Positions 8,950-17,664 of a DNA stretch of 48,317 nucleotides are shown here, in pieces (the stretch's first letter is position 1; each line of letters starts with the position of its first letter). The notes beneath the pieces are model-generated. The model saw only the letters and a list, made by a program, of their open reading frames with translations. It made no database searches and was not told the origin of the DNA. The position numbers and the translations under genes are program-made. Origin of the DNA: Novosphingobium rosa NBRC 15208 (GTDB taxonomy: Bacteria; Pseudomonadota; Alphaproteobacteria; Sphingomonadales; Sphingomonadaceae); contig NZ_BCZE01000061.1 of assembly GCF_001598555.1 (NCBI RefSeq), positions 1 through 48,317 of the forward strand, written 5' to 3'.

Positions 8950-10500
8950 GTGCGATATGTTTATGGATTGACCAGTGCCCTGTTGCTGGGTGGCGCCACA
9001 TTTTCGCTCGTTTCCGGCTTCCCCGCCGGAGCGCAGGTGGCGCAGAACGATGCGCAGAAGATGTCCGCCGTGGTGCCCCGCGCCGGTGCGCCCGCCAGCT
9101 TCGCCGACCTCACCGCCCAGCTGCAGCCCGCCGTGGTCAACATCTCCACCCGCCAGAAGGTGAAGGTGCAGAATGAAAATCCGCTGGCCGGCACGCCTTT
9201 TGAAGGCATGTTCGGCGGCCAGAGCGATGGCGGCGGCAGCGGCGGCCAGACCCGTGAGGCCCAGTCGCTCGGCTCGGGCTTCATCGTGTCGGCGGACGGC
9301 TATGTCGTCACCAACAACCATGTCATCACCGCCGAAGGTCAGGGCGAGGTCGAATCGATCAGCGTCACCCTGTCGGACGGCAATGAATATCCCGCCAAGC
9401 TGATCGGCAAGGACGCCCAGTCGGACCTGGCCGTGCTGAAGATCACCACCCCCAAGCCCCTGCCCTTCGTCAAGTTCGGCGACAGCGGCGCGGCCCGCGT
9501 GGGTGACTGGGTGATCGCCATCGGCAATCCCTTCGGCCTGGGCGGCACCGTCACCGCCGGCATCGTCTCCGCCGTGCTGCGCAACACCGGTTCGGGCGGC
9601 GCCTATGACCGCTACATCCAGACCGACGCCGCCATCAACCAGGGCAACTCGGGCGGCCCGATGTTCGACATGAAGGGCCAGGTGATCGGCATCAACCGCG
9701 CCATACTCTCGCCCACCGGCGGCAGCGTGGGCATCGGCCTCGCCATCCCCTCCGACATCGCCTCGCCCATCGTCGACAAGCTGATCCACGGCAAGACCAT
9801 CGCGCGCGGCTACCTTGGCGTGCGCATCCAGCCGCTGAACGACGATCTGGCGGATTCGCTGGGCGTGCCCCACAACAAGGGCGAGTTCATTCAGGGCGTC
9901 GAGCCCGGCAAGGCCGCCGCGGTGGGCGGCATGCTGGCGGGTGACGTCGTGCTGCGCGTCAACGGTCAGGAAGTCAGCCCGCGCCAGTCGCTGTCCTACC
10001 TCGTGGCCAACACCGCGCCCGGCACGCGCATCCCCATCGACATCATCCGCAACGGCAAGCCGATGACCCTGCAGGTCACCGTCGCCACCCGCCCGAGCGA
10101 GGAAGAGCTGGCCCAGCAGACCTTCGATCCCGACAATGCCGGCGGCGACAACCCCTTCAAGAAGGGCGCCAACCCCAAGGCCCCGGCCAGCAGCGGCCTG
10201 ACGGAAAAGGCCATCGGCCTCTCCGTGCAGCCGCTGACGCCGCCCATCGCCCGCGCCGTGGGCGTTGCGGAAAGCACCAAGGGCGTGGTCATCGGCTTCG
10301 TCGACCCCAATTCGGACGCGGGCTCCAAGGGCCTGTCGCGCGGGGACGTGGTGATCTCGGCAGGCTATCAGCCCGTCAACACCGTGGCCGAGCTGGAAGC
10401 CGCCATCCGCGCGGCCCAGGCCTCCAACCGCCCGGCGCTGCTGCTGCAGGTGATCCACCGCGGCCAGCCCGCGCAATATGTGCCGATCCGCCTGCGCTGA
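8950..10500 (+). CDS. Periplasmic serine protease, DegP/Do (HtrA) family
   Basis: With the GTG start at 8950 the protein has 516 residues and a clean signal peptide (RYVYGLTSALLLGGATFSLV, then an AGAQ-type cleavage region). An AGAGGA-like site lies 9 bp upstream of the GTG. The trypsin-like domain has the complete triad: His124 in NNHV, Asp159 in SDLAVL and Ser234 in GNSGGP. Two PDZ domains follow (about residues 290-380 and 415-505). This is the Do-type layout of DegP, DegQ and MucD, which degrade or hold misfolded periplasmic proteins. A strong terminator follows at 10524. DegP and DegQ/MucD cannot be separated here, so no symbol is given. Confidence 0.92.
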   Translation: MRYVYGLTSALLLGGATFSLVSGFPAGAQVAQNDAQKMSAVVPRAGAPASFADLTAQLQPAVVNISTRQKVKVQNENPLAGTPFEGMFGGQSDGGGSGGQTREAQSLGSGFIVSADGYVVTNNHVITAEGQGEVESISVTLSDGNEYPAKLIGKDAQSDLAVLKITTPKPLPFVKFGDSGAARVGDWVIAIGNPFGLGGTVTAGIVSAVLRNTGSGGAYDRYIQTDAAINQGNSGGPMFDMKGQVIGINRAILSPTGGSVGIGLAIPSDIASPIVDKLIHGKTIARGYLGVRIQPLNDDLADSLGVPHNKGEFIQGVEPGKAAAVGGMLAGDVVLRVNGQEVSPRQSLSYLVANTAPGTRIPIDIIRNGKPMTLQVTVATRPSEEELAQQTFDPDNAGGDNPFKKGANPKAPASSGLTEKAIGLSVQPLTPPIARAVGVAESTKGVVIGFVDPNSDAGSKGLSRGDVVISAGYQPVNTVAELEAAIRAAQASNRPALLLQVIHRGQPAQYVPIRLR

Positions 10501-10523
10501 TCGGTTCTTCAGGATTGCAAAGG

Positions 10524-10552
10524 AGCCCTCGCCGGTTGGCGGGGGCTTTTTG
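10524..10552 (+). terminator. Rho-independent terminator of the DegP-type protease gene
   Basis: The stem AGCCCTCGCC pairs with GGCGGGGGCT (one G-U pair) around a GGTT loop and is followed by TTTTTGTT. It lies 24 bp after the protease stop codon and just before repeat copy 2. Confidence 0.85.
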
Positions 10553-10580
10553 TTGGTTCAAGGGGTTTGAAGAAAGAGAA

Positions 10581-10822
10581 GATGCGAGGGGGTTACCCCC
10601 TCGCGCTCCCATTCCGTCTCCCAACGATACGGCAGTGGTTCCGAAGCGTGTTGCCCCGGCTCTCCATCTGCGCAAAGGAAAGGCGCCGCAGGCAGGAAGC
10701 CCCGGCGCCTTACGATAGCTTGGAATTTTAAAGCCTGCGGCGCCGCGACCTAGCTCTTTGGCCGAACCCGAAGCGCACCGTAGACATTAAAGGGAGCGCG
10801 AGGGCGATGGCCCTCGCACTTT
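10581..10822. repeat. Composite intergenic repeat, copy 2 (complete)
   Basis: A complete copy of about 242 bp. The left-arm hairpin is at 10584-10604 (GCGAGGG, GGTTACC, CCCTCGC) and the right-arm hairpin at 10798-10817 (GCGAGGGCGATGGCCCTCGC). Both arms are preceded or followed by purine/pyrimidine tracts pointing outward. The arms are imperfect inverted repeats of each other (GATGCGAGGG...CTCGCGCTCCC against GGGAGCGCGAGGG...CCTCGCACTTT). In the core, GGCGCCGCAGGC (10682-10693) can pair with GCCTGCGGCGCC (10733-10744), or its AAGGCGCC start (10680-10687) can pair with GGCGCCTT (10704-10711). It lies between convergent genes, ending 15 bp from the penicillin-binding protein stop codon. A second stop-like structure follows the true terminator at 10524. 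Confidence 0.9.
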
Positions 10823-10836
10823 CCCCTTCAACCCCT

Positions 10837-12990
10837 TTAGTAAATCCCGAAACCGGGCTGCGCCACCGGCTTCTTCTTTTGCTGAGGCACCGGCACCGGC
10901 TGCGGCTGCTGGGCCTGAGGCGTCTCGGGCACGGGCTGCTGCTGGTCCGCATCCCCGGCGCCCGGCTGCGCCTGCTGCTGCGGTGGCAGAGGCTGGCCGT
11001 CGGGGCCGACGAGGTTACCCTGATCGTCAGGCGAGAAATAGGCGTTGGGGTCGCCCATACCGGCCTGATCGTCGGGCTCCAGCTGCCATTCGGGGAGTTT
11101 CAGCTCGGTGTCGAAGGGCTCGGCGGGGCGCCCGGCGACGGCGGTGCGCATATACTGCGCCCAGGCCCGCGCCGGGGCGGTACCGCCCTGCAGGCCGGGG
11201 ACGGGGTGCGCATCGTCGCGGCCCATCCACACGCCGGTGGTGATGCCGCTGGAGAAGCCCATGAACCAGCCATCCTTGTTGCTGGTGGTGGTGCCGGTCT
11301 TGCCCGCCACGGGGCGCCCGATCTGGGCGGCGCGGCCGGTGCCGATGTTGACGGCGGTCTGCATCAGGTCGGTCATCCCCGCCGCCACGTAGGGCGCCAC
11401 CAGCGTCTGGCCCTGCGGCTGGGGATGCTGGTAGAGCACCTTGCCGCTGGCGGTCACGACCTTGACGATGCCATAGGGCGTCACCGAGGAGCCATGGGCC
11501 TGCACTTCGGAGAAGGCGCGGGCCATCTCGATCAGGCGCACCTCATTGGTGCCCAGCACCATCGAGGGGTTGGTGGCAATGGCGGTGGAGATGCCGAAGC
11601 GCCGCGCCATGGCCGCCACCTGATCGAAGCCCACCTTCTGGCCCAGCTGGGCGGCGACGGTATTCTTGGAATAGGCGAAGGCGGTGCGGATATCGATCTG
11701 GCCGGCGTAGCGACCGGCGTCATTATGTGGCGTCCAGCCGTCGATGGTGACGGGTTCGTCGTTGATCGGATCGTCGGGCTTCACGCCGGATTCCAGCGCG
11801 GCGAGGTACACGAACAGCTTCCACGCCGAACCGGGCTGACGCATGGCCTGCGTGGCGCGGTTGTAATTGCTGGTGACGTAATCCGTGCCGCCCACCATGG
11901 CCAGCACGCTGCCATCGCGGTCGAGCGACACCAGCGCGCCCTGCGCGCCCTTGGGAGCGTTGGCAGCGACGGCGGCGGTGGCGGCGGACTGCATCTTGGG
12001 ATCGAGCGTGGTCCAGACTTCCACCGGCTCGGTGTTGTCGGTGCCGATCAGCGTGTCGAGCTGGGGGAGCGCCCAGTCGGTGAAGTAGCGCACCGAGTTC
12101 TGCGCGGGCTCGGCGGCCATCTTCACCTTGTCGAGATGCACGGCGGCATGCTCGGTGGATGTGATGGCGCCGGCATCCTCCATCACATCCAGCACCACGC
12201 TGGCGCGGTCGACAGCGGCCTGAGCGTCGGCGGTGGGCGAGTAATGGCTGGGGGCCTTCACGAGGCCTGCGATGATCGCGGCCTCGGGCAGGCTCAGCTG
12301 GGTGCCGGGGTGGTTGAAGAACTTGCGGCTGGCTGCGTCCACGCCGTAAGCGCCGCCGCCAAAATAGACCTTGTTGAGGTAAAGCTCGAGGATCTGGTCC
12401 TTGGAGAACTTCCACTCCAGCGCCATGGCGATGAAGATCTCCTTGATCTTCCGGCTGAAGGTGCGGTCATTGTTGAGGAAGATGTTGCGCGCCAGCTGCT
12501 GCGTCAGCGTCGAGGCGCCCTGACGGCGGTGGCCGCTCTTCACGTTCACCGCGGCCGAGCGCATCATGCCGATGGGATCGATGCCGATATGGTCGCGGAA
12601 GCGGCGGTCCTCGGTGGAGACGATGGCGTCCTTCATCACCGAGGGGATGCGGTCATAGTCCAGCCACTGGCCGTAGGAGGGGCCGATCACCACCAGCTGC
12701 GATCCGTCACGCGCGCGGACAAGGATCGTCTGGCCGTTCTGGCTGGATTTCAGCGATTCCATGCTGGGCAGGCTCTGGGCTTCGAAATAGACGATGCCGA
12801 AGACCAGGGAACATGCCAGCACGCCCAGAGCGGCCAGCCACACCAAGATTTTCACCCAGATACTCCGTTTGGCCCCGATACCCTGTTTGGAACGCCGAGG
12901 TTTCGGGGAGCCTCCGCGAGGGGGCTCGCCACCCGATCCCTGATTTGCCTGGCGGCGAATATCGCGTCTTGCCATTGCGTGAAATTGCAT
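10837..12990 (-). CDS. Class A penicillin-binding protein (PBP1A family), bifunctional transglycosylase/transpeptidase
   Basis: The 717-residue protein has a basic cytoplasmic N-terminus and one transmembrane anchor (about residues 45-67, ILVWLAALGVLACSLVFG). A GT51 glycosyltransferase domain follows, with catalytic Glu127 in EDRRFRDH and the GASTLTQQLARN motif. The transpeptidase domain has Ser388 in PGSAWK, the SKN motif, and KTGTTTSNKDGW with Lys564. A Pro/Gln-rich tail follows. It polymerises and cross-links peptidoglycan at the inner membrane. The start could also be the ATG at 12975 (MARRDIRR); neither has a clear ribosome binding site. Downstream lies repeat copy 2. Confidence 0.92.
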   Translation of the reverse strand: MQFHAMARRDIRRQANQGSGGEPPRGGSPKPRRSKQGIGAKRSIWVKILVWLAALGVLACSLVFGIVYFEAQSLPSMESLKSSQNGQTILVRARDGSQLVVIGPSYGQWLDYDRIPSVMKDAIVSTEDRRFRDHIGIDPIGMMRSAAVNVKSGHRRQGASTLTQQLARNIFLNNDRTFSRKIKEIFIAMALEWKFSKDQILELYLNKVYFGGGAYGVDAASRKFFNHPGTQLSLPEAAIIAGLVKAPSHYSPTADAQAAVDRASVVLDVMEDAGAITSTEHAAVHLDKVKMAAEPAQNSVRYFTDWALPQLDTLIGTDNTEPVEVWTTLDPKMQSAATAAVAANAPKGAQGALVSLDRDGSVLAMVGGTDYVTSNYNRATQAMRQPGSAWKLFVYLAALESGVKPDDPINDEPVTIDGWTPHNDAGRYAGQIDIRTAFAYSKNTVAAQLGQKVGFDQVAAMARRFGISTAIATNPSMVLGTNEVRLIEMARAFSEVQAHGSSVTPYGIVKVVTASGKVLYQHPQPQGQTLVAPYVAAGMTDLMQTAVNIGTGRAAQIGRPVAGKTGTTTSNKDGWFMGFSSGITTGVWMGRDDAHPVPGLQGGTAPARAWAQYMRTAVAGRPAEPFDTELKLPEWQLEPDDQAGMGDPNAYFSPDDQGNLVGPDGQPLPPQQQAQPGAGDADQQQPVPETPQAQQPQPVPVPQQKKKPVAQPGFGIY

Positions 12991-13107
12991 CCCATCGGCG
13001 GACAGGCAAGGCGCGAGTCCGCAGCTTTCGCGCCCTCCTAGTGGATCGCGAGGGCAAGGTTAACCCCTGCCCCCGCTAAATCTGCCGAAAAGCGCCTGAA
13101 CAGGGGC

Positions 13108-13524
13108 TTACCCCATCGCTTCAGGCTCGAAATCCAGCGCGGCGCTGTTGATGCAGTAGCGCAGGCCCGTCGGCCCGGGGCCATCGGGGAAGACATGGCC
13201 CAGATGGCCGTCACAGCGGGCGCAGCGCACTTCGGTGCGAACCATGCCATGGCTGACATCGCGATATTCGGTGATGGCTTCCTCGGCCTGAGGGGCTGAA
13301 TAGGCGGGCCAGCCGCAGCCGGAGTTGAACTTGTCCTCCGAGGTGAAGAGCGGCGCGCCGCAACCGGCGCAGACATACTCGCCCTCTGCAAAGAGGTGGT
13401 CATACTCGCCGGTGAAGGCGCGTTCCGTGCCCGCCTCGCGCAGCACGTGATACTGCATGGGGGTCAGCCGCTCACGCCATTGCGCGTCGGTCAGCGTCTG
13501 GGGATCGGCGGGGAGATCGGACAT
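13108..13524 (-). CDS. msrB: Peptide-methionine (R)-S-oxide reductase MsrB
   Basis: The 138-residue enzyme reduces methionine-R-sulfoxide in oxidised proteins. Two CxxC pairs, CAGC and CARC, would hold the structural zinc. The catalytic Cys124 lies in LRYCINSAAL, and SGCGWPAY and GHLGHVFPDGP are family signatures. I chose the ATG at 13524 (MSDLPADP) because AAGGAG lies about 10 bp upstream; longer readings add unrelated residues. There is no MsrA domain fused to it. It is followed on the same strand by the penicillin-binding protein, and it lies downstream of the Tat-exported hydrolase, 92 bp away. It adds to the several oxidative-repair genes in the window. Confidence 0.94.
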   Translation of the reverse strand: MSDLPADPQTLTDAQWRERLTPMQYHVLREAGTERAFTGEYDHLFAEGEYVCAGCGAPLFTSEDKFNSGCGWPAYSAPQAEEAITEYRDVSHGMVRTEVRCARCDGHLGHVFPDGPGPTGLRYCINSAALDFEPEAMG

Positions 13525-13616
13525 GGCGGGGGAACTCCTTGGGAAGCAGGGGCCAATATGGAAACGCCCCCGCCCAGCCGCAAGGGTTGGACAGGGGCGC
13601 ATCGGTTCAGGCGTGC

Positions 13617-14486
13617 TTACAGCTTGGCGAAAAGCGCGGTCATCCGGGCCCAGGCGCGCTCGGCCTCTTCCTTGTTGTAGCTGGGGGCGTCCAGCGTGGT
13701 CCAGCCGTGGTCGGCGTGATAGACTTCCACCTCCGCCGGGCGACCGGCGGCGGCGCAGGCCTTCTTCAGCGCATCCTTGTCGCCGGGCGCGCGCGCGTCG
13801 TCATTCTGGGCGATGGCGAAGAGGAAGCTGGCTTTCGTCTTGGGGATCAGCGCGATGACGCCATCGGGCTTGTCATCCACCAGACCGCCGCCATGCAGCG
13901 AGGCGCAGGCCTTCACGCGATCGGGCGCCACCGCCGCCGCGCGCACCGTATAGCTGCCCGTCATGCAGTGCCCCGCCGCGCCCAGCCCGCGCGCCTTGCT
14001 GACCGAGGGCTGCTTGTCGAGAAAGGCCACGAAAGCCGCCGCATCCCTGGTGATGCGCTCCGGGTTCAGCGCCGCGATGGCGGGCTTCAGCTTCTCCGCG
14101 CCAGCCGGGGTGCGCCACTCGGCCATGGTCGCCAGCAGCGAGGCTTTCGCCGTGCGGTAGTAGTGATTGACCACCAGCACGCTGTAGCCCTCACCCGCCA
14201 GTCGCTTGGCCCACAGCTTATAGGCATCGCGCAGGCCCGCAATATCCGGCCAGACGATGATGCCGGGATGCGTGCCCGTGGCCGGGTGATAGAAGAAGCC
14301 ATCGCATTGCCCATCGCCCGTGGGGATGCTGACCGCCTGCTCGACCACGCCCGCCGCCGCATAGGCCGGGCTCGCCGCGATTGTGGCCAGACCCGCGCCT
14401 GCTGCCAATCCCGCGAAATCGCGGCGCGAGACGCCCATGGCTTTGAGGGCCGCCTCTTCCTCCAGAACGGTGAAATCATCGCACAT
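13617..14486 (-). CDS. Tat-exported dienelactone-hydrolase family protein
   Basis: The 289-residue alpha/beta hydrolase resembles dienelactone hydrolase. Its nucleophile elbow GHCMTGSY carries Cys rather than Ser, as in that family, and HADHGW near the end carries the probable catalytic His. The N-terminus holds a twin-arginine signal (SRRDFAGLAAGAGLATIAAS, cleavage near AYA), preceded by about 18 residues. I chose the ATG at 14486 (MCDDF) because AGGAG lies 9 bp upstream; the ATG at 14510 has no such site. The substrate is unknown, as most family members outside chloroaromatic pathways have none assigned. It is followed by msrB on the same strand. Repeat copy 3 lies in its upstream region. 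Confidence 0.82.
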   Translation of the reverse strand: MCDDFTVLEEEAALKAMGVSRRDFAGLAAGAGLATIAASPAYAAAGVVEQAVSIPTGDGQCDGFFYHPATGTHPGIIVWPDIAGLRDAYKLWAKRLAGEGYSVLVVNHYYRTAKASLLATMAEWRTPAGAEKLKPAIAALNPERITRDAAAFVAFLDKQPSVSKARGLGAAGHCMTGSYTVRAAAVAPDRVKACASLHGGGLVDDKPDGVIALIPKTKASFLFAIAQNDDARAPGDKDALKKACAAAGRPAEVEVYHADHGWTTLDAPSYNKEEAERAWARMTALFAKL

Positions 14487-14585
14487 GATTTGGATCTCCT
14501 GCTCATGCACCCCCTCTGTGCGGGGCGGAATGAAGCATATTGCGGAGGGTTCGGCTATTCAGGATTTTGCAGGGAGAAAAGGAAA

Positions 14586-14820
14586 GATGCGAGGGGGTTA
14601 CCCCCTCGCGCTCCCATGACGTCTTCCGACGCACGGGCAGCTGTTCCGAAGCGTGGCGCCTCGGCTCTCCACCTGCGCAACGAAAAGGCGCCGCAGGCAG
14701 GAAGCCCCGGCGCCTTCTATCGTTTCAAAGCCTGCGGCGCTGCAAACTGGGCCCAAGGCCGAACCCAACGCGCGACGTAGACATGAAAGGGAGCGCGAGG
14801 GCGATGGCCCTCGCACTTAT
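14586..14820. repeat. Composite intergenic repeat, copy 3 (complete)
   Basis: A complete copy of about 235 bp. The left hairpin is at 14589-14609 (loop class GTTAC) and the right hairpin at 14795-14814 (GCGAGGGCGATGGCCCTCGC). The core keeps AAGGCGCC, GGCGCCTT and GCCTGCGGCGC. It ends 10 bp from the stop codon of the flavoprotein gene at 14830 and lies upstream of the hydrolase gene at 14486, so it sits between two genes read in the same direction on the minus strand. This stretch of about 340 bp holds no other feature that I can support. Confidence 0.9.
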
Positions 14821-14829
14821 CCTTCCTTC

Positions 14830-15834
14830 TTACCGCCCCTTGAGAGCCGCCTCACACTCACCCAGCAGCTGGGTGATGATATCCAGAACAGGCTCTTCCT
14901 TGGTGACCATGCCCACCGACTGGCCCGCCATCAGCGACCCGCTCTCAACGTCGCCGTCGATCACGGCGCGACGCAGGGCACCGGCCCAGAAGCGCTCGAT
15001 CAGCAGCTGGGCCTCGTGCATGTCGACCTCACCGGCGTCCAGCTTGGCGGCGACTTCGCGCTGCTTGGCGGTGAACTCCTCGGTGCCCTTGTTCTTCAAG
15101 GCGCGCACGGGGATCACAGGCAGGCGGGCGTCCACCTGCACGCTGGGCATGGCATCACGCGCATGGCCACGGAAGAAGGCCTTCTTGAAATCGGGGTGAG
15201 CGATGCTCTCGGTGGCCGCGGCAAAGCGCGTGCCCAGCTGCACGCCAGAGGCGCCCATTTCCAGATAGGAGGCAATCGCCTCGCCGCGACCGATGCCGCC
15301 CGCCACGAAGACGATGTTGTCGGCGGCCAGTTCGGGCAGGATTTCCTGAGCGAGAACGCTGGTCGAGACGGGGCCAATATGGCCGCCAGCCTCATGGCCC
15401 TCGATCACCAGGGCATCCGCGCCGCTGCGCAGCAGCTTCTTGCCCAGCGCCAGCGTCGGGGCAAAGCAGATCACCTTGGCGCCGATCTCCTTGATCGCCT
15501 CAAGGCTGCCCTTGGGCGGCAGGCCACCGGCCAGCACGACGTGGGTGACCTTGTGCTTGGCGCAGACCTCGATCAGCTCGAAGAGCTTGGGGTGCATGGT
15601 GATGAGGTTCACACCGAAGGGCTTGCCCGTCAGCGCAGCGGTGGCGGCGATCTCCGCATCGAGCAGCTCGGGCGTCATGGCGCCGCAGGCGATCACGCCG
15701 AAGCCGCCAGCATTGCTGATGGCCGCAACGAGGTTGCGCTCCGAAACCCAGCTCATCGCACCGCACAGAATGGCATGCTCGCTGCCCAGGAATGCGGCGC
15801 CCCGTGCCATCAGCGCCTTGGTCTTGTCCGTCAC
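14830..15834 (-). CDS. Nitronate monooxygenase-like flavin-dependent oxidoreductase
   Basis: The 334-residue TIM-barrel flavoprotein belongs to the 2-nitropropane dioxygenase/nitronate monooxygenase family. ILCGAMSWVSERNLVAAISNAGGFG is the N-terminal FMN-binding region. EGHEAGGHIG near residue 142 carries the family His thought to act as catalytic base, and FVAGGIGRGEAI and GVQLGTRFAA are the phosphate-binding loops. Family members oxidise nitronates, and some act as enoyl-ACP reductases (FabK) or quinone reductases, so the true substrate is open. It is divergent from the catalase gene across a 222-bp region with a perfect palindrome at 15910. Repeat copy 3 follows it. Confidence 0.85.
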   Translation of the reverse strand: MTDKTKALMARGAAFLGSEHAILCGAMSWVSERNLVAAISNAGGFGVIACGAMTPELLDAEIAATAALTGKPFGVNLITMHPKLFELIEVCAKHKVTHVVLAGGLPPKGSLEAIKEIGAKVICFAPTLALGKKLLRSGADALVIEGHEAGGHIGPVSTSVLAQEILPELAADNIVFVAGGIGRGEAIASYLEMGASGVQLGTRFAAATESIAHPDFKKAFFRGHARDAMPSVQVDARLPVIPVRALKNKGTEEFTAKQREVAAKLDAGEVDMHEAQLLIERFWAGALRRAVIDGDVESGSLMAGQSVGMVTKEEPVLDIITQLLGECEAALKGR

Positions 15835-15909
15835 CAGTTTCTCATATTTTAGGGGGTCTACAACGCGGCCCTATAGAGCGCGCATGGCAAAACGGCAATC
15901 CGCCCCGGA

Positions 15910-15923
15910 TATACCCCGGTATA
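15910..15923. promoter_or_regulatory. Palindrome in the catalase upstream region
   Basis: TATACC-CC-GGTATA is a perfect 14-bp palindrome, 134 bp before the catalase start and 75 bp before the divergent flavoprotein gene. It could be an operator or a coincidence of overlapping -10 elements. It does not fit the OxyR pattern of ATAG/CTAT half-sites well. No regulator can be assigned. Confidence 0.4.
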
Positions 15924-16056
15924 GCGCGACAATATGGTCATAAACCCGTATTATCCAAAGCCTCGATCAGTGTGACAGGCTTAACCGTTTTTGCGGCACG
16001 CACATGGCGCGCTAGCAAGGCTGCATCTGATCCGAAGGTTTTGAGGAGGCCCACCC

Positions 16057-17577
16057 ATGTCCGATTCCGACACCCCCACCGGAAAATGCCCGGTTGCCCA
16101 TGGCTCCACCCCGCTGACCACCGCTTTCGGCGCGCCGGTGGTGGACAATATGAACTCCATGACCGCCGGCCCGCGCGGCCCCCTGCTGATGCAAGATGTG
16201 TGGCTGCTGGAGAAGCTGGCGAACCTGAACCGCGAAGTGATCCCCGAGCGCCGCATGCACGCCAAGGGTTCGGGCGCTTTCGGCACCTTCACCGTCACGC
16301 ATGATGTCTCAAAGTACACCCGCGCCAAATTCCTGGGCGAAGTGGGCAAGCAGACCGAGATGTTCGCGCGCTTCACCACCGTTGCGGGCGAGCGCGGCGC
16401 GGCGGACGCCGAGCGCGATATTCGCGGCTTCGCACTGAAGTTCTACACCGAGGAAGGCAACTGGGACATGGTGGGCAACAACACCCCCGTGTTCTTCCTG
16501 CGCGACCCGCGCAAGTTCCCTGACCTCAACAAGGCGGTGAAGCGCGATCCGCGCACCAACATGCGCAGCGCCACCAACAACTGGGACTTCTGGAGCCTGC
16601 TGCCCGAAGCCTTCCATCAGGTGACCATCGTGATGTCCGATCGCGGCATCCCGGCCAGCTATCGTCACATGCATGGCTTCGGCAGCCACACCTACAGCTT
16701 CATCAATGCGCAGAACGAGCGTTTCTGGGTCAAATTCCACTTCAAGACCCAGCAGGGCATCAAGAACCTGACCGACGCCGAGGCCGCCGATGTGGTGGCG
16801 GGCGACCGCGAGAGCCATCAGCGCGATCTGTACGATGCCATCGAAAACGGCGACTTCCCCAAGTGGACGATGTTCGTGCAGATCATGCCCGAGGAAGAGG
16901 CGGCCACCTGCGGCTTCCACCCCTTCGACCTCACCAAGATCTGGCCCAAGGCGCAGTATCCGCTGATCGAGGTGGGCGAGTTCGAACTGAACCGCAACGC
17001 CGCCAACTTCTTCGCCGATGTGGAGCAGAGCGCCTTCGCGCCCAGCAATCTGGTGCCCGGCATCAGCGTTTCGCCCGACAAGATGCTGCAGGCGCGGCTC
17101 TTCGCCTATTCGGATGCGCAGCGCTATCGTCTGGGCGTGAACTATCACCAGATCCCGGTGAACGCGGCGCGCTGCCCGGTGCATTCCAACCACCGCGACG
17201 GTTATATGCGCGTCGATGGCAATTATGGCAGCACCATCCATTATCAGCCCAACAGCTTCCACCAATGGGAATCGCAGAGCGACTATCGCGAGCCGCCGAT
17301 GAAGATCGACGGCGCGGCGGACTTCTGGAACTTCCGCGAGGATGACGCCGATTACTTCAGCCAGCCGCGCGCCCTGTTCCAGCTGATGACGCCCGCGCAG
17401 CAGCAGGTGCTTTTCGAGAACACCGCGCGCGGCATGGGCGACGCGCCGGACTTCATCAAGGCGCGCCATATCGCCAACTGCCTGCGCTGCGATCCGGCCT
17501 ATGGCACGGGCGTGGCCAAGGCTTTGGGGATGGCAGTGCCTGCCGATGTGCCGAGCGATCCCGAGCTGGCTGACTGA
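16057..17577 (+). CDS. Monofunctional heme catalase
   Basis: The 506-residue protein is a small-subunit, clade 3-like catalase that converts hydrogen peroxide to water and oxygen. The distal His68 lies in RRMHAKGSGAFG and the distal Asn141 in VGNNTPVFF. The heme-ligating Tyr351 lies in RLFAYSDAQRYRLG. A strong GAGGAGG site (near 16042) precedes the ATG. The N-terminal TGKCPVAHG is a Cys-Pro motif reminiscent of the KatG N-terminus; its role is unknown. A very strong terminator follows at 17606. With ahpCF, msrB and the flavoprotein it forms part of the peroxide-defence set. The upstream palindrome at 15910 may be regulatory. Confidence 0.95.
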   Translation: MSDSDTPTGKCPVAHGSTPLTTAFGAPVVDNMNSMTAGPRGPLLMQDVWLLEKLANLNREVIPERRMHAKGSGAFGTFTVTHDVSKYTRAKFLGEVGKQTEMFARFTTVAGERGAADAERDIRGFALKFYTEEGNWDMVGNNTPVFFLRDPRKFPDLNKAVKRDPRTNMRSATNNWDFWSLLPEAFHQVTIVMSDRGIPASYRHMHGFGSHTYSFINAQNERFWVKFHFKTQQGIKNLTDAEAADVVAGDRESHQRDLYDAIENGDFPKWTMFVQIMPEEEAATCGFHPFDLTKIWPKAQYPLIEVGEFELNRNAANFFADVEQSAFAPSNLVPGISVSPDKMLQARLFAYSDAQRYRLGVNYHQIPVNAARCPVHSNHRDGYMRVDGNYGSTIHYQPNSFHQWESQSDYREPPMKIDGAADFWNFREDDADYFSQPRALFQLMTPAQQQVLFENTARGMGDAPDFIKARHIANCLRCDPAYGTGVAKALGMAVPADVPSDPELAD

Positions 17578-17605
17578 TCCACGAAGCCCTGAAGGGTCGC
17601 ACAAG

Positions 17606-17648
17606 AACCCGCCCCCGGACGGACCACCGGGGGCGGGTTTCTGGTTTT
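17606..17648 (+). terminator. Rho-independent terminator of the catalase gene
   Basis: AACCCGCCCCCGG (17606-17618) pairs perfectly with CCGGGGGCGGGTT (17627-17639), followed by a T-rich tail (TTCTGGTTTTT). This is one of the strongest hairpins in the window. Confidence 0.92.
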
Positions 17649-17664
17649 TCAGGACGGAAGAGAA

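Noticed and set aside
10807..13041. A 744-codon plus-strand open frame
   Set aside because: It lies exactly opposite the class A PBP gene, shows no domain, and is a third-position GC shadow.
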